From positions 1 to 12,133 of the forward strand of contig DGDD01000256.1 in the NCBI GenBank assembly GCA_002385265.1: DNA of 12,133 nucleotides, read 5' to 3'. Below, in pieces: positions 5,231 through 12,133 of this stretch (within the stretch, counting starts at the first letter, position 1; each line of letters opens with the position of its first letter). The position numbers and the translations under genes were made by a program. The notes beneath the pieces were generated by a model, which ran no database searches, was not told the DNA's origin, and saw only the letters and a program-made list of their open reading frames with translations. Source of the DNA: Chitinophagaceae bacterium UBA3961 (GTDB lineage: Bacteria; Bacteroidota; Bacteroidia; Chitinophagales; Chitinophagaceae).

Positions 5231-7414
5231 ATGCATTACGATTCTATCAATACCCCTTTCGAATTAGCCGCTTCGTTTGTGAAAAACACAAACCGATCGA
5301 TCTTTCTTACAGGTAAAGCAGGAACCGGTAAAACAACCTTCCTGAAACACATTGTAGAATCGGCTGTGAAAAATACAGTTGTCGCTGCACCTACCGGAGT
5401 AGCAGCAATTAATGCTGGAGGTGTTACACTACATTCCCTCTTTCAACTGCCCTTCGGTCCCTTCATCCCCGGAACCAAAGCAGGGTTTACTGAACAAGGT
5501 ATTGTAGACAAACACAGCCTTATCGAAAAAATAAAATTCATTCAACACAAAAGAGAACTACTCCAAGAACTAGAACTACTCATCATAGATGAAGTGAGTA
5601 TGCTTCGCGCCGATACGCTCGACGCTATCGACACCATTCTTAGATATGTTCGCAAAAACCCGCGACTACCCTTCGGTGGTTTGCAAGTCTTGTTCATAGG
5701 CGACCTCCACCAGCTCCCGCCCGTTGTACAACAAGAAGAATGGACATATCTGCAAGAATATTATAGTGGCCCCTTTTTCTTTCAATCACAAGTGCTGCGA
5801 AACAACCCTCCGCTTTGTATTGAACTAAAAAAAATATACCGTCAAAAAGAAGAGGATTTTATCAACCTGCTTAATAATGTAAGAAATAACACTATGACAG
5901 CAGCGGATTGGCAAAAACTCGAAAGCAGAACCAATACCAATTATCATATTCCTGACGACTGCATCACTCTTACTACCCATAATAGAAAAGCAGATGCCCT
6001 GAATGCCGCCGGACTCGCGAAACTAAACTCAAAAAGTTTTTACTTCAAAGGCACTATCAGTAAAGAGTTCAACGAGAACGCACTTCCAACAGAAATGGAG
6101 CTCGAATTGAAAGAGGGCGCTCATATTATGTTCATCAAAAATGATGTGGGCGAAAGCAGACGATACTTTAACGGTAAAAGAGCCATCATTACAAAAATCA
6201 ATGAAAAAGAAATTTTTGTAAAAGGTGTCGACGATGAATCGGAATTCAAACTAGAAAAAGAAACATGGAGAAACATTCGATATGTTTTAAATAAAGAGGA
6301 TAATGCAATAGAAGAAGAAGAACTCGGTTCGTTTTCTCAATATCCAATTCGATTGGCCTGGGGCATCACCATTCACAAAAGCCAGGGTCTAACCTTCGAT
6401 AAAGTTGTTATTGATGCTGCACAATCTTTTTCGCCCGGCCAAGTTTATGTAGCACTCAGCCGTTGTACAACGCTCGATGGAATTACGTTGCTTTCTAAAA
6501 TAACCCCCAATGCCATTAGCACCAATAAAGAAGTAAACGAGTTCATGGCTTCCGAAGAAGCCATTCCTGAATTGGAAATGCTTTTGAAACAAGAAGCTCA
6601 ATACCATGCCAATATTCAGTTAGTGAAACTCTTCGATTGGAAACCCCTTGTTCAGGCACTTCATTCTTTGAAAAAAAACTGCGACTCAAAAACTATTCAA
6701 AGCAAAGAGCTCGTAATGAGCTTTTGCAACAGCTTAATAACAACAGCCAACAATCAAGCCGATGTCGCAGATAAATTTTCCGAAGAGTTAAAATCAAGGC
6801 TTCTCAAAGATGGACCAACAAACGCCGTTTTGCACGACAGGGTTTCAAAAGGTTTGAAATGGTTTGCTGAAAATCTTCACAACGAATTGATTCTTCCTGT
6901 TCATAAAGAAGCGCTTCAAGCATCAACCGATCTAAAGCAAAAGACCTATGTGAAATTTTTACTGGATACCGAGGCCATTTTGTGGGGTAAATTATCACAA
7001 CTCCAAAACAGCTCTTTCGATCAAATTGGATTATCCGCAATAGGCCCACTCTTTAAAAGAGAAGATTTACCCGTAATTCAAGTAAAAAAGAAAAACGCTA
7101 TTGGATCTTCTCAGTTAGAAACCTTGAATTTCTTCAAAAATGGCTCTTCAATAGCAGCCATCGCCGAATTACGCGGGTTGGCCACTTCCACTATTCAAGG
7201 ACATCTCGCAGCATTTGTACTGAACGGAGACCTTGACGCCGATAAGCTCATTGATTCTAAAAAGCTCAAACTATTAGAAGAAGAAATATTAAAACTAGGC
7301 CCCCAATCTCTTACAGAATACAGAGAGGCACTAGGCAAAGACGTTGAATTCAATGAACTGAGGATCGTAATAAACCACCTTAAGTATCACAAAAAGTTTC
7401 CAACCGAAGATTAA
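5231..7414 (+). CDS. PIF1-like superfamily 1 helicase with C-terminal helix-turn-helix
   Basis: This is a 727-residue ATP-dependent DNA helicase of the PIF1/RecD-like superfamily 1B. Motifs appear in order: Walker A GKAGTGKT 28-35, motif Ia APTGVAAINAGGVTLHSL 53-70, Walker B LLIIDEVSML 116-125 (D120, E121), motif III GDLHQLPPV 157-165, a UvrD-C-like module with WGITIHKSQGLTFD 377-390 and VYVALSRCTTLDGI 405-418. A mostly helical region (about 450-620) leads to a helix-turn-helix of the type often found at helicase C-termini, about 627-715 (IAAIAELRGLATSTIQGHL at 641-659). PIF1-family helicases unwind DNA 5' to 3' and act on stalled forks and G-quadruplexes. The HTH suggests added DNA binding. 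Neighbouring ssb fits a DNA-maintenance role, though a hairpin separates them. The start is the first ATG, 22 residues before the first motif strand. Confidence 0.9.
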   Translation: MHYDSINTPFELAASFVKNTNRSIFLTGKAGTGKTTFLKHIVESAVKNTVVAAPTGVAAINAGGVTLHSLFQLPFGPFIPGTKAGFTEQGIVDKHSLIEKIKFIQHKRELLQELELLIIDEVSMLRADTLDAIDTILRYVRKNPRLPFGGLQVLFIGDLHQLPPVVQQEEWTYLQEYYSGPFFFQSQVLRNNPPLCIELKKIYRQKEEDFINLLNNVRNNTMTAADWQKLESRTNTNYHIPDDCITLTTHNRKADALNAAGLAKLNSKSFYFKGTISKEFNENALPTEMELELKEGAHIMFIKNDVGESRRYFNGKRAIITKINEKEIFVKGVDDESEFKLEKETWRNIRYVLNKEDNAIEEEELGSFSQYPIRLAWGITIHKSQGLTFDKVVIDAAQSFSPGQVYVALSRCTTLDGITLLSKITPNAISTNKEVNEFMASEEAIPELEMLLKQEAQYHANIQLVKLFDWKPLVQALHSLKKNCDSKTIQSKELVMSFCNSLITTANNQADVADKFSEELKSRLLKDGPTNAVLHDRVSKGLKWFAENLHNELILPVHKEALQASTDLKQKTYVKFLLDTEAILWGKLSQLQNSSFDQIGLSAIGPLFKREDLPVIQVKKKNAIGSSQLETLNFFKNGSSIAAIAELRGLATSTIQGHLAAFVLNGDLDADKLIDSKKLKLLEEEILKLGPQSLTEYREALGKDVEFNELRIVINHLKYHKKFPTED

Positions 7415-7487
7415 GCCATATCTCAGGCATCGCTAGCAATCATCTCTATTGCACAAGCAAGATCACGTATATGCCTTTGTATTTTAG

Positions 7488-7495
7488 TATCTTCG
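7488..7495 (+). promoter_or_regulatory. Candidate -7 element for pnuC-tag-nadR
   Basis: TATCTTCG matches seven of eight positions of TAnnTTTG and ends 4 bp before the pnuC ATG, which would imply a nearly leaderless transcript. No well-spaced -33 TTTG is present. The 85-bp gap upstream shows no hairpin or riboswitch that I can recognise. Confidence 0.25.
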
Positions 7496-7499
7496 TTAG

Positions 7500-8135
7500 A
7501 TGTTGTCGCAATTTTTTTCTGAACTTCTCAATCAACTACAAAACGCTAAACCGCTTGAGTGGATCGGTGTTATTGCAGGAATAGCAAGCGTTTGGTTCAG
7601 TAAAAAAGAGAACATCTTGGTCTACCCCGTTGGTTTGATCAATACCATTATCTACATCTTCATTTCAGCTAAAGGCGCACTATTTGGAGAAGCTGCCGTG
7701 AACCTTTACTATACCATTGTTAGCATTTATGGTTGGTGGTTGTGGGCCTTGAAAAAAGAAGATAATAAACCACAGACGCCTATAGCCTATTCTAATAAAA
7801 AAGAGATAGTGTATCAATTAGGATTCTTCTCGTTCTTCTTGGTTAGCCTTTTCAGTATCTTAAGTTTAGTTAAAAAAGGCTTTGCGGCCGATACCATACC
7901 TTGGGCCGACTCCATTGCAAGTGCTAGCGCATTCACCGGAATGTGGCTAATGGCCAAGAAAAAAGTTGAGTCCTGGTACTGGTGGATTTTAACCAATATT
8001 TTTTCTATCCCATTATATTTTGTAAAACATTACGCGCTCACCAGTGCATATTATGTAATATTGTTGCTGCTGGCATTTAGTGGTCTTATGGAATGGAGAA
8101 GAAAAGCAATCGAAAACATCAAAAGCAGCACTTAA
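7500..8135 (+). CDS. pnuC: Nicotinamide riboside transporter PnuC
   Basis: This 211-residue inner-membrane protein has about seven hydrophobic segments and PnuC-family landmarks: ENILVYPVGLINTIIY 37-52, the aromatic stretch VSIYGWWLW 74-82, and the C-terminal pair WYWWILTNIFSIPLYFVK 159-176 and SGLMEWRRK 194-202. PnuC carries nicotinamide riboside across the inner membrane by facilitated diffusion; import is driven by intracellular phosphorylation. Length matches the family. The kinase that would trap the substrate lies two genes downstream, and tag begins 3 bp after this stop, so the three genes are surely one transcript. Substrate could instead be a related vitamin (PnuT/PnuX-type relatives exist), but the NadR-type partner supports nicotinamide riboside. 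Confidence 0.93.
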   Translation: MLSQFFSELLNQLQNAKPLEWIGVIAGIASVWFSKKENILVYPVGLINTIIYIFISAKGALFGEAAVNLYYTIVSIYGWWLWALKKEDNKPQTPIAYSNKKEIVYQLGFFSFFLVSLFSILSLVKKGFAADTIPWADSIASASAFTGMWLMAKKKVESWYWWILTNIFSIPLYFVKHYALTSAYYVILLLLAFSGLMEWRRKAIENIKSST

Positions 8136-8138
8136 CCT

Positions 8139-8699
8139 ATGTCTTATTGCAAAGCTATTGCAACCATGGATGGTCCAACTAAAGACCTTCATAAGCATTA
8201 TCACGACCACCTCTACGGGTTCCCTATTGAAACCGACGATGAATTATTTTGCAGACTTATTCTAGAAATCAATCAAGCCGGATTAAGTTGGACTACTATT
8301 CTCAAAAAAGAACACCATTTTCGAAAAGCGTACTCTTCCTTCGAAATAAAAAAGGTTGCGCGTTATAAAGAAAAAGATATCGAACGATTGTTGAGTGATG
8401 AAGGTATTATTAGAAACCGACTTAAGGTCCACGCCGCCATTCACAATGCACAAGTAATCGAATCGTTACAGAAAGAGTTTGGTTCTTTTAAAAACTGGTT
8501 GAATCAGAACCATCCCTTAACAAAAGAGGAGTGGACCAAACTTTTTAAGAAAACCTTTCGTTTTACAGGTGGGGAAATCGTCAATGAGTTTTTAATGAGT
8601 ACCGGATATCTTCCCGGTGCCCATAGTGAAGACTGTCCTGTTTACAAAACCGTATTGAAGCACCAACCTGCATGGAAGCAACTCAACCGAAAAAAATAG
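8139..8699 (+). CDS. tag: DNA-3-methyladenine glycosylase I
   Basis: This 186-residue protein is a member of the Tag family of the helix-hairpin-helix glycosylase superfamily, which removes 3-methyladenine from alkylated DNA to start base-excision repair. Visible landmarks are C4 and the YHD histidine H22 at the N-terminus, DDELFCRLILEINQAGLSWTT at 33-53 with conserved E43 and W51, and the C-terminal GAHSEDCPVY with H162 and C166. C4, H22, H162 and C166 match the zinc snap of E. coli Tag (C4, H17, H175, C179), including the four-residue spacing of the last pair. The usual F.GPT near the active site reads FTGGEIVNEF here, a sequence variant. It is inserted between pnuC (3 bp gap) and the kinase gene (28 bp overlap), implying translational coupling. 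Confidence 0.92.
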   Translation: MSYCKAIATMDGPTKDLHKHYHDHLYGFPIETDDELFCRLILEINQAGLSWTTILKKEHHFRKAYSSFEIKKVARYKEKDIERLLSDEGIIRNRLKVHAAIHNAQVIESLQKEFGSFKNWLNQNHPLTKEEWTKLFKKTFRFTGGEIVNEFLMSTGYLPGAHSEDCPVYKTVLKHQPAWKQLNRKK

Positions 8700-9223
8700 T
8701 GATAATAGGCCCTGAAAGCACGGGCAAAAGCACGCTGTGCGATCAACTCGCCAACCATTTCAATACCATTTGGGTAAAAGAGTTCGCACGTGAGTACCTC
8801 CTAAAAAACGGGATGAATTATTCATTCGACGATTTACTCACCATCGCCAAAGGTCAGCTTCGAGGCGAAGACGAGGCGGTGGAACAAGTCCGTTCCAATG
8901 TATCAAAAAATCAAGACCTGCTTATCGTTGATACCGATATGTACGTAATGAAAGTGTGGGCTGAGTTTGTCTTTAACAACTGCCATAGCTTTATTCTCGA
9001 TAACATTGTTTCTAGAAAATACGACCTATATCTACTATGTAATATTGATCTTCCTTGGGTGAAAGACGAACTTAGAGAATATCCGGACCTAGAAACAAGG
9101 GCCAAGCTCTTCAACATTTATAAAGATATTTTAATCAATCAAGATACTCCTTGGACCCTTATTAGCGGAACCGGCGAAGAACGTTTACAGGCAGCAATTG
9201 AAGCAATTGATAATTTGACATAA
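8672..9223 (+). CDS. nadR: NadR-type ribosylnicotinamide kinase (single-domain)
   Basis: This 183-residue P-loop kinase matches the C-terminal ribosylnicotinamide kinase domain of NadR: Walker A GPESTGKST 13-21, VKEFAREYL 35-43, the DTDMYVMKVWAEFVF region 87-101, and YLLCNIDLPWVKDELRE 120-136, a typical NadR signature. It would phosphorylate nicotinamide riboside to NMN with ATP in the cytoplasm, trapping what PnuC imports. The NMN adenylyltransferase and helix-turn-helix domains of E. coli NadR are absent, so the final step to NAD needs another enzyme such as NadD, outside this window. The ATG overlaps the tag gene by 28 bp in another frame. The next methionine lies beyond the Walker A loop, so the overlapping start is required unless the GTG at residue 10 is used. 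Confidence 0.88.
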   Translation: MEATQPKKIVIIGPESTGKSTLCDQLANHFNTIWVKEFAREYLLKNGMNYSFDDLLTIAKGQLRGEDEAVEQVRSNVSKNQDLLIVDTDMYVMKVWAEFVFNNCHSFILDNIVSRKYDLYLLCNIDLPWVKDELREYPDLETRAKLFNIYKDILINQDTPWTLISGTGEERLQAAIEAIDNLT

Positions 9224-9255
9224 GGCGATTTTCGGTGGAATTGAGCTCTTTTTAC

Positions 9256-9307
9256 TCGGTTTCGGCCAGTTTTGGGCCAAAAAAACCGAAAAAACAGGTT
9301 TTTTGGG
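9256..9307. terminator. Convergent hairpin-rich terminator zone between nadR and mtgA
   Basis: On the + strand TCGGTTT (9256-9262) pairs with AAACCGA (9283-9289), enclosing GGCC/GGCC (9264-9267 and 9275-9278) with an asymmetric internal loop. On either strand the run CCAAAAAAACC (9277-9287) can instead pair with GGTTTTTTGG (9297-9306) with one bulge. Both arms are rich in A/T runs, as expected for a bidirectional terminator between two convergent genes. The assignment rests on pairing and position only. Confidence 0.55.
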
Positions 9308-9345
9308 GCAATTTCAAAATTATTAAAGACCCACTTCTTGAAACG

Positions 9346-10056
9346 CTATTTTGCATCAATTAGCTTCCTTATATCCTCATCTGATTCTAGATTTCCCATT
9401 TGCACCATTATCCAAGGATACTTTCGAGCAACAAATCTCGACATCGGCTTAACTGTAAACCTTACCGGATTGGGTAAACAAGCTGCAATGATTGCTGCTT
9501 CGGATCGACTTAATTTCGAAGCCGGTTTTTTAAAATAGAACTGCGAAGCCGCTTCAATTCCATAAACCCCCTGGCCCATTTCAATTACATTCAAATACAT
9601 TTCCAGAATTCGCTTTTTGCCCCAAATGGTTTCAATCATAAAAGTGAGGTACACTTCCAGGCCTTTCCGAAACCAACTTCGCCCCTGCCAAAGAAAAACA
9701 TTCTTTGCCACCTGTTGGCTAATGGTAGAGGCCCCGCGTATTCTGTTGGGCTTTTTCTTATTGTATTGTTGGGCTTTTTCGATACTCTTCCAATCAAACC
9801 CACTATGATCCGGAAATAGCTGATCTTCTGAAGAAATAACGGCAAGCTTTGCATACTTGCTCATTTCATCATAATCCACATAATCGCGCTTCAGTCCATC
9901 GCCTGTTACCAAGCTCACCAACTGAGTAATGGTGATTGGGGGATCAACCCATTTTAATACAACAATATATACTAAGTGAAAAATGAGTAAGAAAATGAAA
10001 ACCTTTTTGGTAACCCTCCAGAGTTTTGATAGAATTTCTTTTGCTTTTGCGAACAT
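9346..10056 (-). CDS. mtgA: Monofunctional biosynthetic peptidoglycan glycosyltransferase
   Basis: This 236-residue GT51 enzyme polymerises lipid II into glycan strands at the outer face of the inner membrane. One transmembrane anchor lies at about 19-36 after a basic N-terminus. GT51 motifs follow in order: [14 protein letters not shown] 75-88 with catalytic E77, [13 protein letters not shown] 107-119, RKGLE 130-134 with the second catalytic glutamate E134, [20 protein letters not shown] 147-166 and [12 protein letters not shown] 186-197. There is no transpeptidase domain, and the length is normal for MtgA. It is the last gene of the minus-strand group, 26 bp downstream of the exported hypothetical gene, so co-transcription is likely. 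Confidence 0.94.
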   Translation of the reverse strand: MFAKAKEILSKLWRVTKKVFIFLLIFHLVYIVVLKWVDPPITITQLVSLVTGDGLKRDYVDYDEMSKYAKLAVISSEDQLFPDHSGFDWKSIEKAQQYNKKKPNRIRGASTISQQVAKNVFLWQGRSWFRKGLEVYLTFMIETIWGKKRILEMYLNVIEMGQGVYGIEAASQFYFKKPASKLSRSEAAIIAACLPNPVRFTVKPMSRFVARKYPWIMVQMGNLESDEDIRKLIDAK

Positions 10057-10082
10057 GGGTTCAATCGGTTTTCTGCAAGATA

Positions 10083-10688
10083 CTAAGAAGGTGTTTTAAT
10101 TGATCCTGCTTTTATGTAAACCGCAACATACCTTCCTCCAACTCGATCTCTTTTTCTCGCAATTTTCTTCCACAAATATCCCGTCAATGCTGCCGTAGAA
10201 GCACCAATGAGCGATGGCCATTTATTGTGTTCGTTTAGGCTTTCGCGTCTATAAAGCGTATTGAATAATTCTAGACCCACATAAGCTGTTCCTGCCACCA
10301 CCATAATATTGGGTAGGGTTGCTTGCGCAAAACCTTTGGATTTCCCGTTCTCATAACGCGATCCAAAATAAAATCGCTCTATGTTTACCAACGGAATTCC
10401 AACAGTGTAGAACATCGTGTCTACAACAGATCCAAACTCGGTTCTCATCAACTTTGTTTCTTGCTGAGCAATGTATAAGGTGTCGCCATGAATCGCTTTT
10501 ATGATTCCGCTGATTTGAAAACCATCATAGGTACTTCCGGCAATAAAAGCGGTTGGGAAATAAGATTTTAAAACCTTGGTGGAATTCTTCTTTCGAATTT
10601 GAACGATATCGGTGGTTTGGGCCACTACACTAGCGTCCAAAAAGAGGAGAAAAGAAAAATATAGAAGAATTCTCATAATGATCGGCAA
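10083..10688 (-). CDS. Exported hypothetical protein
   Basis: This 201-residue protein is not assigned to a named family. It starts with a hydrophobic signal peptide ([20 protein letters not shown], residues 5-24), with probable cleavage after AQ near residue 24. A region at about 55-110 reads like short beta strands ([31 protein letters not shown]). Two hydrophobic, Gly/Ala-rich stretches (about 124-141 and 158-173) and a basic stretch KKIARKRDR (174-182) follow. It is probably an envelope or periplasmic protein, perhaps with re-entrant or membrane segments. ATGs at 10688 and 10676 are both possible; the second begins exactly at the signal peptide. It sits between the LysE gene (49 bp) and mtgA (26 bp), which hints at an envelope setting but gives no function. 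Confidence 0.7.
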   Translation of the reverse strand: MPIIMRILLYFSFLLFLDASVVAQTTDIVQIRKKNSTKVLKSYFPTAFIAGSTYDGFQISGIIKAIHGDTLYIAQQETKLMRTEFGSVVDTMFYTVGIPLVNIERFYFGSRYENGKSKGFAQATLPNIMVVAGTAYVGLELFNTLYRRESLNEHNKWPSLIGASTAALTGYLWKKIARKRDRVGGRYVAVYIKAGSIKTPS

Positions 10689-10737
10689 ATTACAACCCTA
10701 CGCGCTTTAATATTGTTGGGGTTTTGTTAACAGAGCA

Positions 10738-11367
10738 CTATTTCTTTAAAATCACCGCACCGTAAAAGAGCGCTACACCAAATGCAATCAATAAAATACC
10801 TGATATCTTATTGATGGTTCCAATTGTTTTGAAGGTGAGTTTCTTGCTCAGCCTACCGGCCAGTATAACCTTCAATGCGTCTGCAATGATATTGATCCCA
10901 ATACAAACCGAGAAAATTATGATTCGTTCGAATAAATTAAACTTCCCCGAAAAAGCCGTTGCTACTCCCAGCCAAAAGATTATCACATTAGGATTCAGGG
11001 TATTTATTAAGAAGCCGGATGAAAAAATCTTCGCCACATCTCTCTTTCGAAACCGTTGAGGCTCTCCATCAGCTGTTGCTATACTCACCTTCTTGAAGAA
11101 AATATATACAACTCCCATCAAAAACAAAAACACACTTCCCACCACACCAATCATCATTTTATATTTCAAGAGCCCACTTACCAGTTCAGAAAAAGCATTG
11201 CTGATAACCACTAATACAATATCACTTAACCAAACACCTGCAACAAAACTAAATCCTCCTTTCGGGCCATTGGTTAAGCTCTGTTTGATAATAGTAAAAA
11301 TAACCGGACCGACAGAAATCGCCAGCACAAAACCAAGAGTTATTCCGTTTAAGATCGCTTCTGTCAT
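10738..11367 (-). CDS. LysE-family amino-acid exporter
   Basis: This 209-residue inner-membrane protein has six hydrophobic segments (about 5-27, 40-63, 70-92, 115-140, 148-172, 186-207). LysE/RhtB landmarks are GITLGFVLAISVGPVIFTII 8-27, KQSLTNGPKGGF 28-39 after the first helix, and FLINTLNPNVIIFWLG 119-134. The family exports amino acids and related small molecules using the proton gradient. The substrate cannot be read from the sequence. It lies 43 bp downstream of the GNAT gene on the same strand. Confidence 0.9.
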   Translation of the reverse strand: MTEAILNGITLGFVLAISVGPVIFTIIKQSLTNGPKGGFSFVAGVWLSDIVLVVISNAFSELVSGLLKYKMMIGVVGSVFLFLMGVVYIFFKKVSIATADGEPQRFRKRDVAKIFSSGFLINTLNPNVIIFWLGVATAFSGKFNLFERIIIFSVCIGINIIADALKVILAGRLSKKLTFKTIGTINKISGILLIAFGVALFYGAVILKK

Positions 11368-11410
11368 ACCGTTCTTTACAAAAAATAATTCGGAAAGGGG
11401 ATTAAGCCGT

Positions 11411-11923
11411 TTACAATACCTTTTTCATCATGATGTCTGTTTGAACATCTTCACCAAGTGTAAACCGATGTTTGTCGAATGGAACAAACCCATTCTTAGT
11501 ATAAAAAGCAATGGCTCTTACATTCTCTTCCCAAACACCCAGCCATACATATGCAGCCTCGGTTTCCTTCGCCACTTCAATTGCTTTATCATACAATAAC
11601 TGACCAATCTTTTTGCCTTGATATTCTTTCACAACATATATCCGCTCAATTTCAACAGCCGATCCGTCGTTTAATTCTGTTTGAGCGCCGGCAAAGTTTA
11701 ACTTCAAATATCCAATGATGGCCTCACCCTCTTTTGCAAAATAAAATACAGAATTCGGGTTCTTTAATTCCTGCTCCAGCCTTTCTATTGCAAAGCTTTC
11801 GTCTAAATACTTTTTCATGTTTGCCGGAGTATTTAGAGGGCCAAAAGTTTCTGTAAATGTTCGGATTCCAATGTCTCGCAACGTCTCTATTGCTTCCACT
11901 CCAATTTTCTCAACAGTTATCAT
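11411..11923 (-). CDS. GNAT N-acetyltransferase, PaiA-like
   Basis: This 170-residue cytoplasmic acetyltransferase uses acetyl-CoA. The CoA-binding motif A is VEIERIYVVKEYQGKKIGQL (90-109), with the pyrophosphate loop QGKKIG at 102-107. Motif B is YVWLGVWEENVRAIAFYTKN (125-144). From memory, overall similarity to Bacillus subtilis PaiA, a spermidine/spermine N-acetyltransferase, is notable: NMKKYLDESF 35-44, EIERIYV 91-97, WLGVWEEN 127-134 and the C-terminal QTDIMMK. Polyamine acetylation is therefore the best guess for activity, but GNAT substrates are hard to predict. It starts 10 bp after the stop of the GH3-family gene, so the two are probably co-transcribed. Confidence 0.88.
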   Translation of the reverse strand: MITVEKIGVEAIETLRDIGIRTFTETFGPLNTPANMKKYLDESFAIERLEQELKNPNSVFYFAKEGEAIIGYLKLNFAGAQTELNDGSAVEIERIYVVKEYQGKKIGQLLYDKAIEVAKETEAAYVWLGVWEENVRAIAFYTKNGFVPFDKHRFTLGEDVQTDIMMKKVL

Positions 11924-11933
11924 TGATCCAATC

Positions 11934-12133
11934 TTATTGCTTTGTTTCTTTTTGTTTGGCCAGAAAGGCAGTCCATTCTTCTAACATCTTACCTTTCATT
12001 ACTCGCGGAAACTTATGTTGACCACCAACCTTACCCTTCGATTTCATAAACTCTAAGAACGTGTCTTCAGATAATACCGTAACAAAAATATCTTTCAATG
12101 CACTCTTCCGCTCCACCGCATAATCATCATTCA
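11934..12133 (-). CDS. C-terminal fragment of a GH3-family protein (cut by window edge)
   Basis: The last 65 or so residues of a minus-strand gene that continues beyond the window. The frame is open to the edge, with NDDYAVERK before the apparent GTG start at 12116, so that codon is an internal valine. The tail FLEFMKSKGKVGGQHKFPRV followed by EEWTAFLA matches the C-terminus of bacterial homologues of plant GH3 auxin-responsive proteins (SKGK.GGQHK.PR). Plant members are acyl-acid amido synthetases of the adenylating superfamily; the role of Bacteroidota members is not known to me. The family call rests on this short tail only. Confidence 0.72.
   Translation of the reverse strand, partial: NDDYAVERKSALKDIFVTVLSEDTFLEFMKSKGKVGGQHKFPRVMKGKMLEEWTAFLAKQKETKQ

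Overview
The window looks like Bacteroidota chromosome, probably from the Chitinophagales/Sphingobacteriales side. The evidence is moderately AT-rich DNA, weak Shine-Dalgarno signals, TAnnTTTG-like -7 elements, and a set of genes typical of that phylum: a PIF1-like helicase with a C-terminal helix-turn-helix, PnuC next to a NadR-type kinase, a CxxC...C YdeI-family protein, a small C4 zinc-ribbon protein, and the tail of a bacterial GH3-family protein. I assigned the taxon from gene content and style only.

Region 1 (59-3149, + strand) is the most unusual part. Three genes form a compact block: a stand-alone SET-domain protein, an ATP-grasp ligase of the D-Ala-D-Ala-ligase type 16 bp downstream, and 66 bp later a second ATP-grasp ligase fused to a complete SET plus post-SET methyltransferase domain. 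The two ligases are recognisable paralogues, so the block carries the same enzyme pair twice, once split and once fused. The natural inference is a ligate-and-methylate pathway that joins amino acids or an amino group by an ATP-dependent bond and N-methylates the ligated product or its carrier. No precursor peptide or substrate gene is visible, and function is unproven.

Region 2 (3279-4643, - strand) holds a YdeI/OmdA-family protein and a small zinc-ribbon protein. They are separated by about 400 bp of almost pure pyrimidine (+ strand) degenerate tandem repeat, which creates long spurious reading frames on both strands.

Region 3 (4741-7414, + strand) is DNA metabolism: a short single-stranded DNA-binding protein with a leader that can fold into two mutually exclusive hairpins, a perfect 9-bp-stem hairpin after it, then the large PIF1-like helicase.

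Region 4 (7500-9223, + strand) is a tight three-gene unit: the nicotinamide riboside transporter PnuC, 3-methyladenine DNA glycosylase I (Tag), and a NadR-type ribosylnicotinamide kinase that overlaps tag by 28 bp. PnuC and the kinase together import nicotinamide riboside and trap it as NMN for NAD synthesis. Tag is a base-excision repair enzyme placed between them.

Region 5 (9346-12133, - strand) converges on region 4 across a hairpin-rich terminator zone. Read in its own direction it runs: the C-terminus of a GH3-family protein (cut by the window edge), a PaiA-like GNAT acetyltransferase, a LysE-family exporter, an unrecognised exported protein, and the monofunctional peptidoglycan glycosyltransferase MtgA. 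I found no rRNA, tRNA, CRISPR array, insertion sequence or phage gene.
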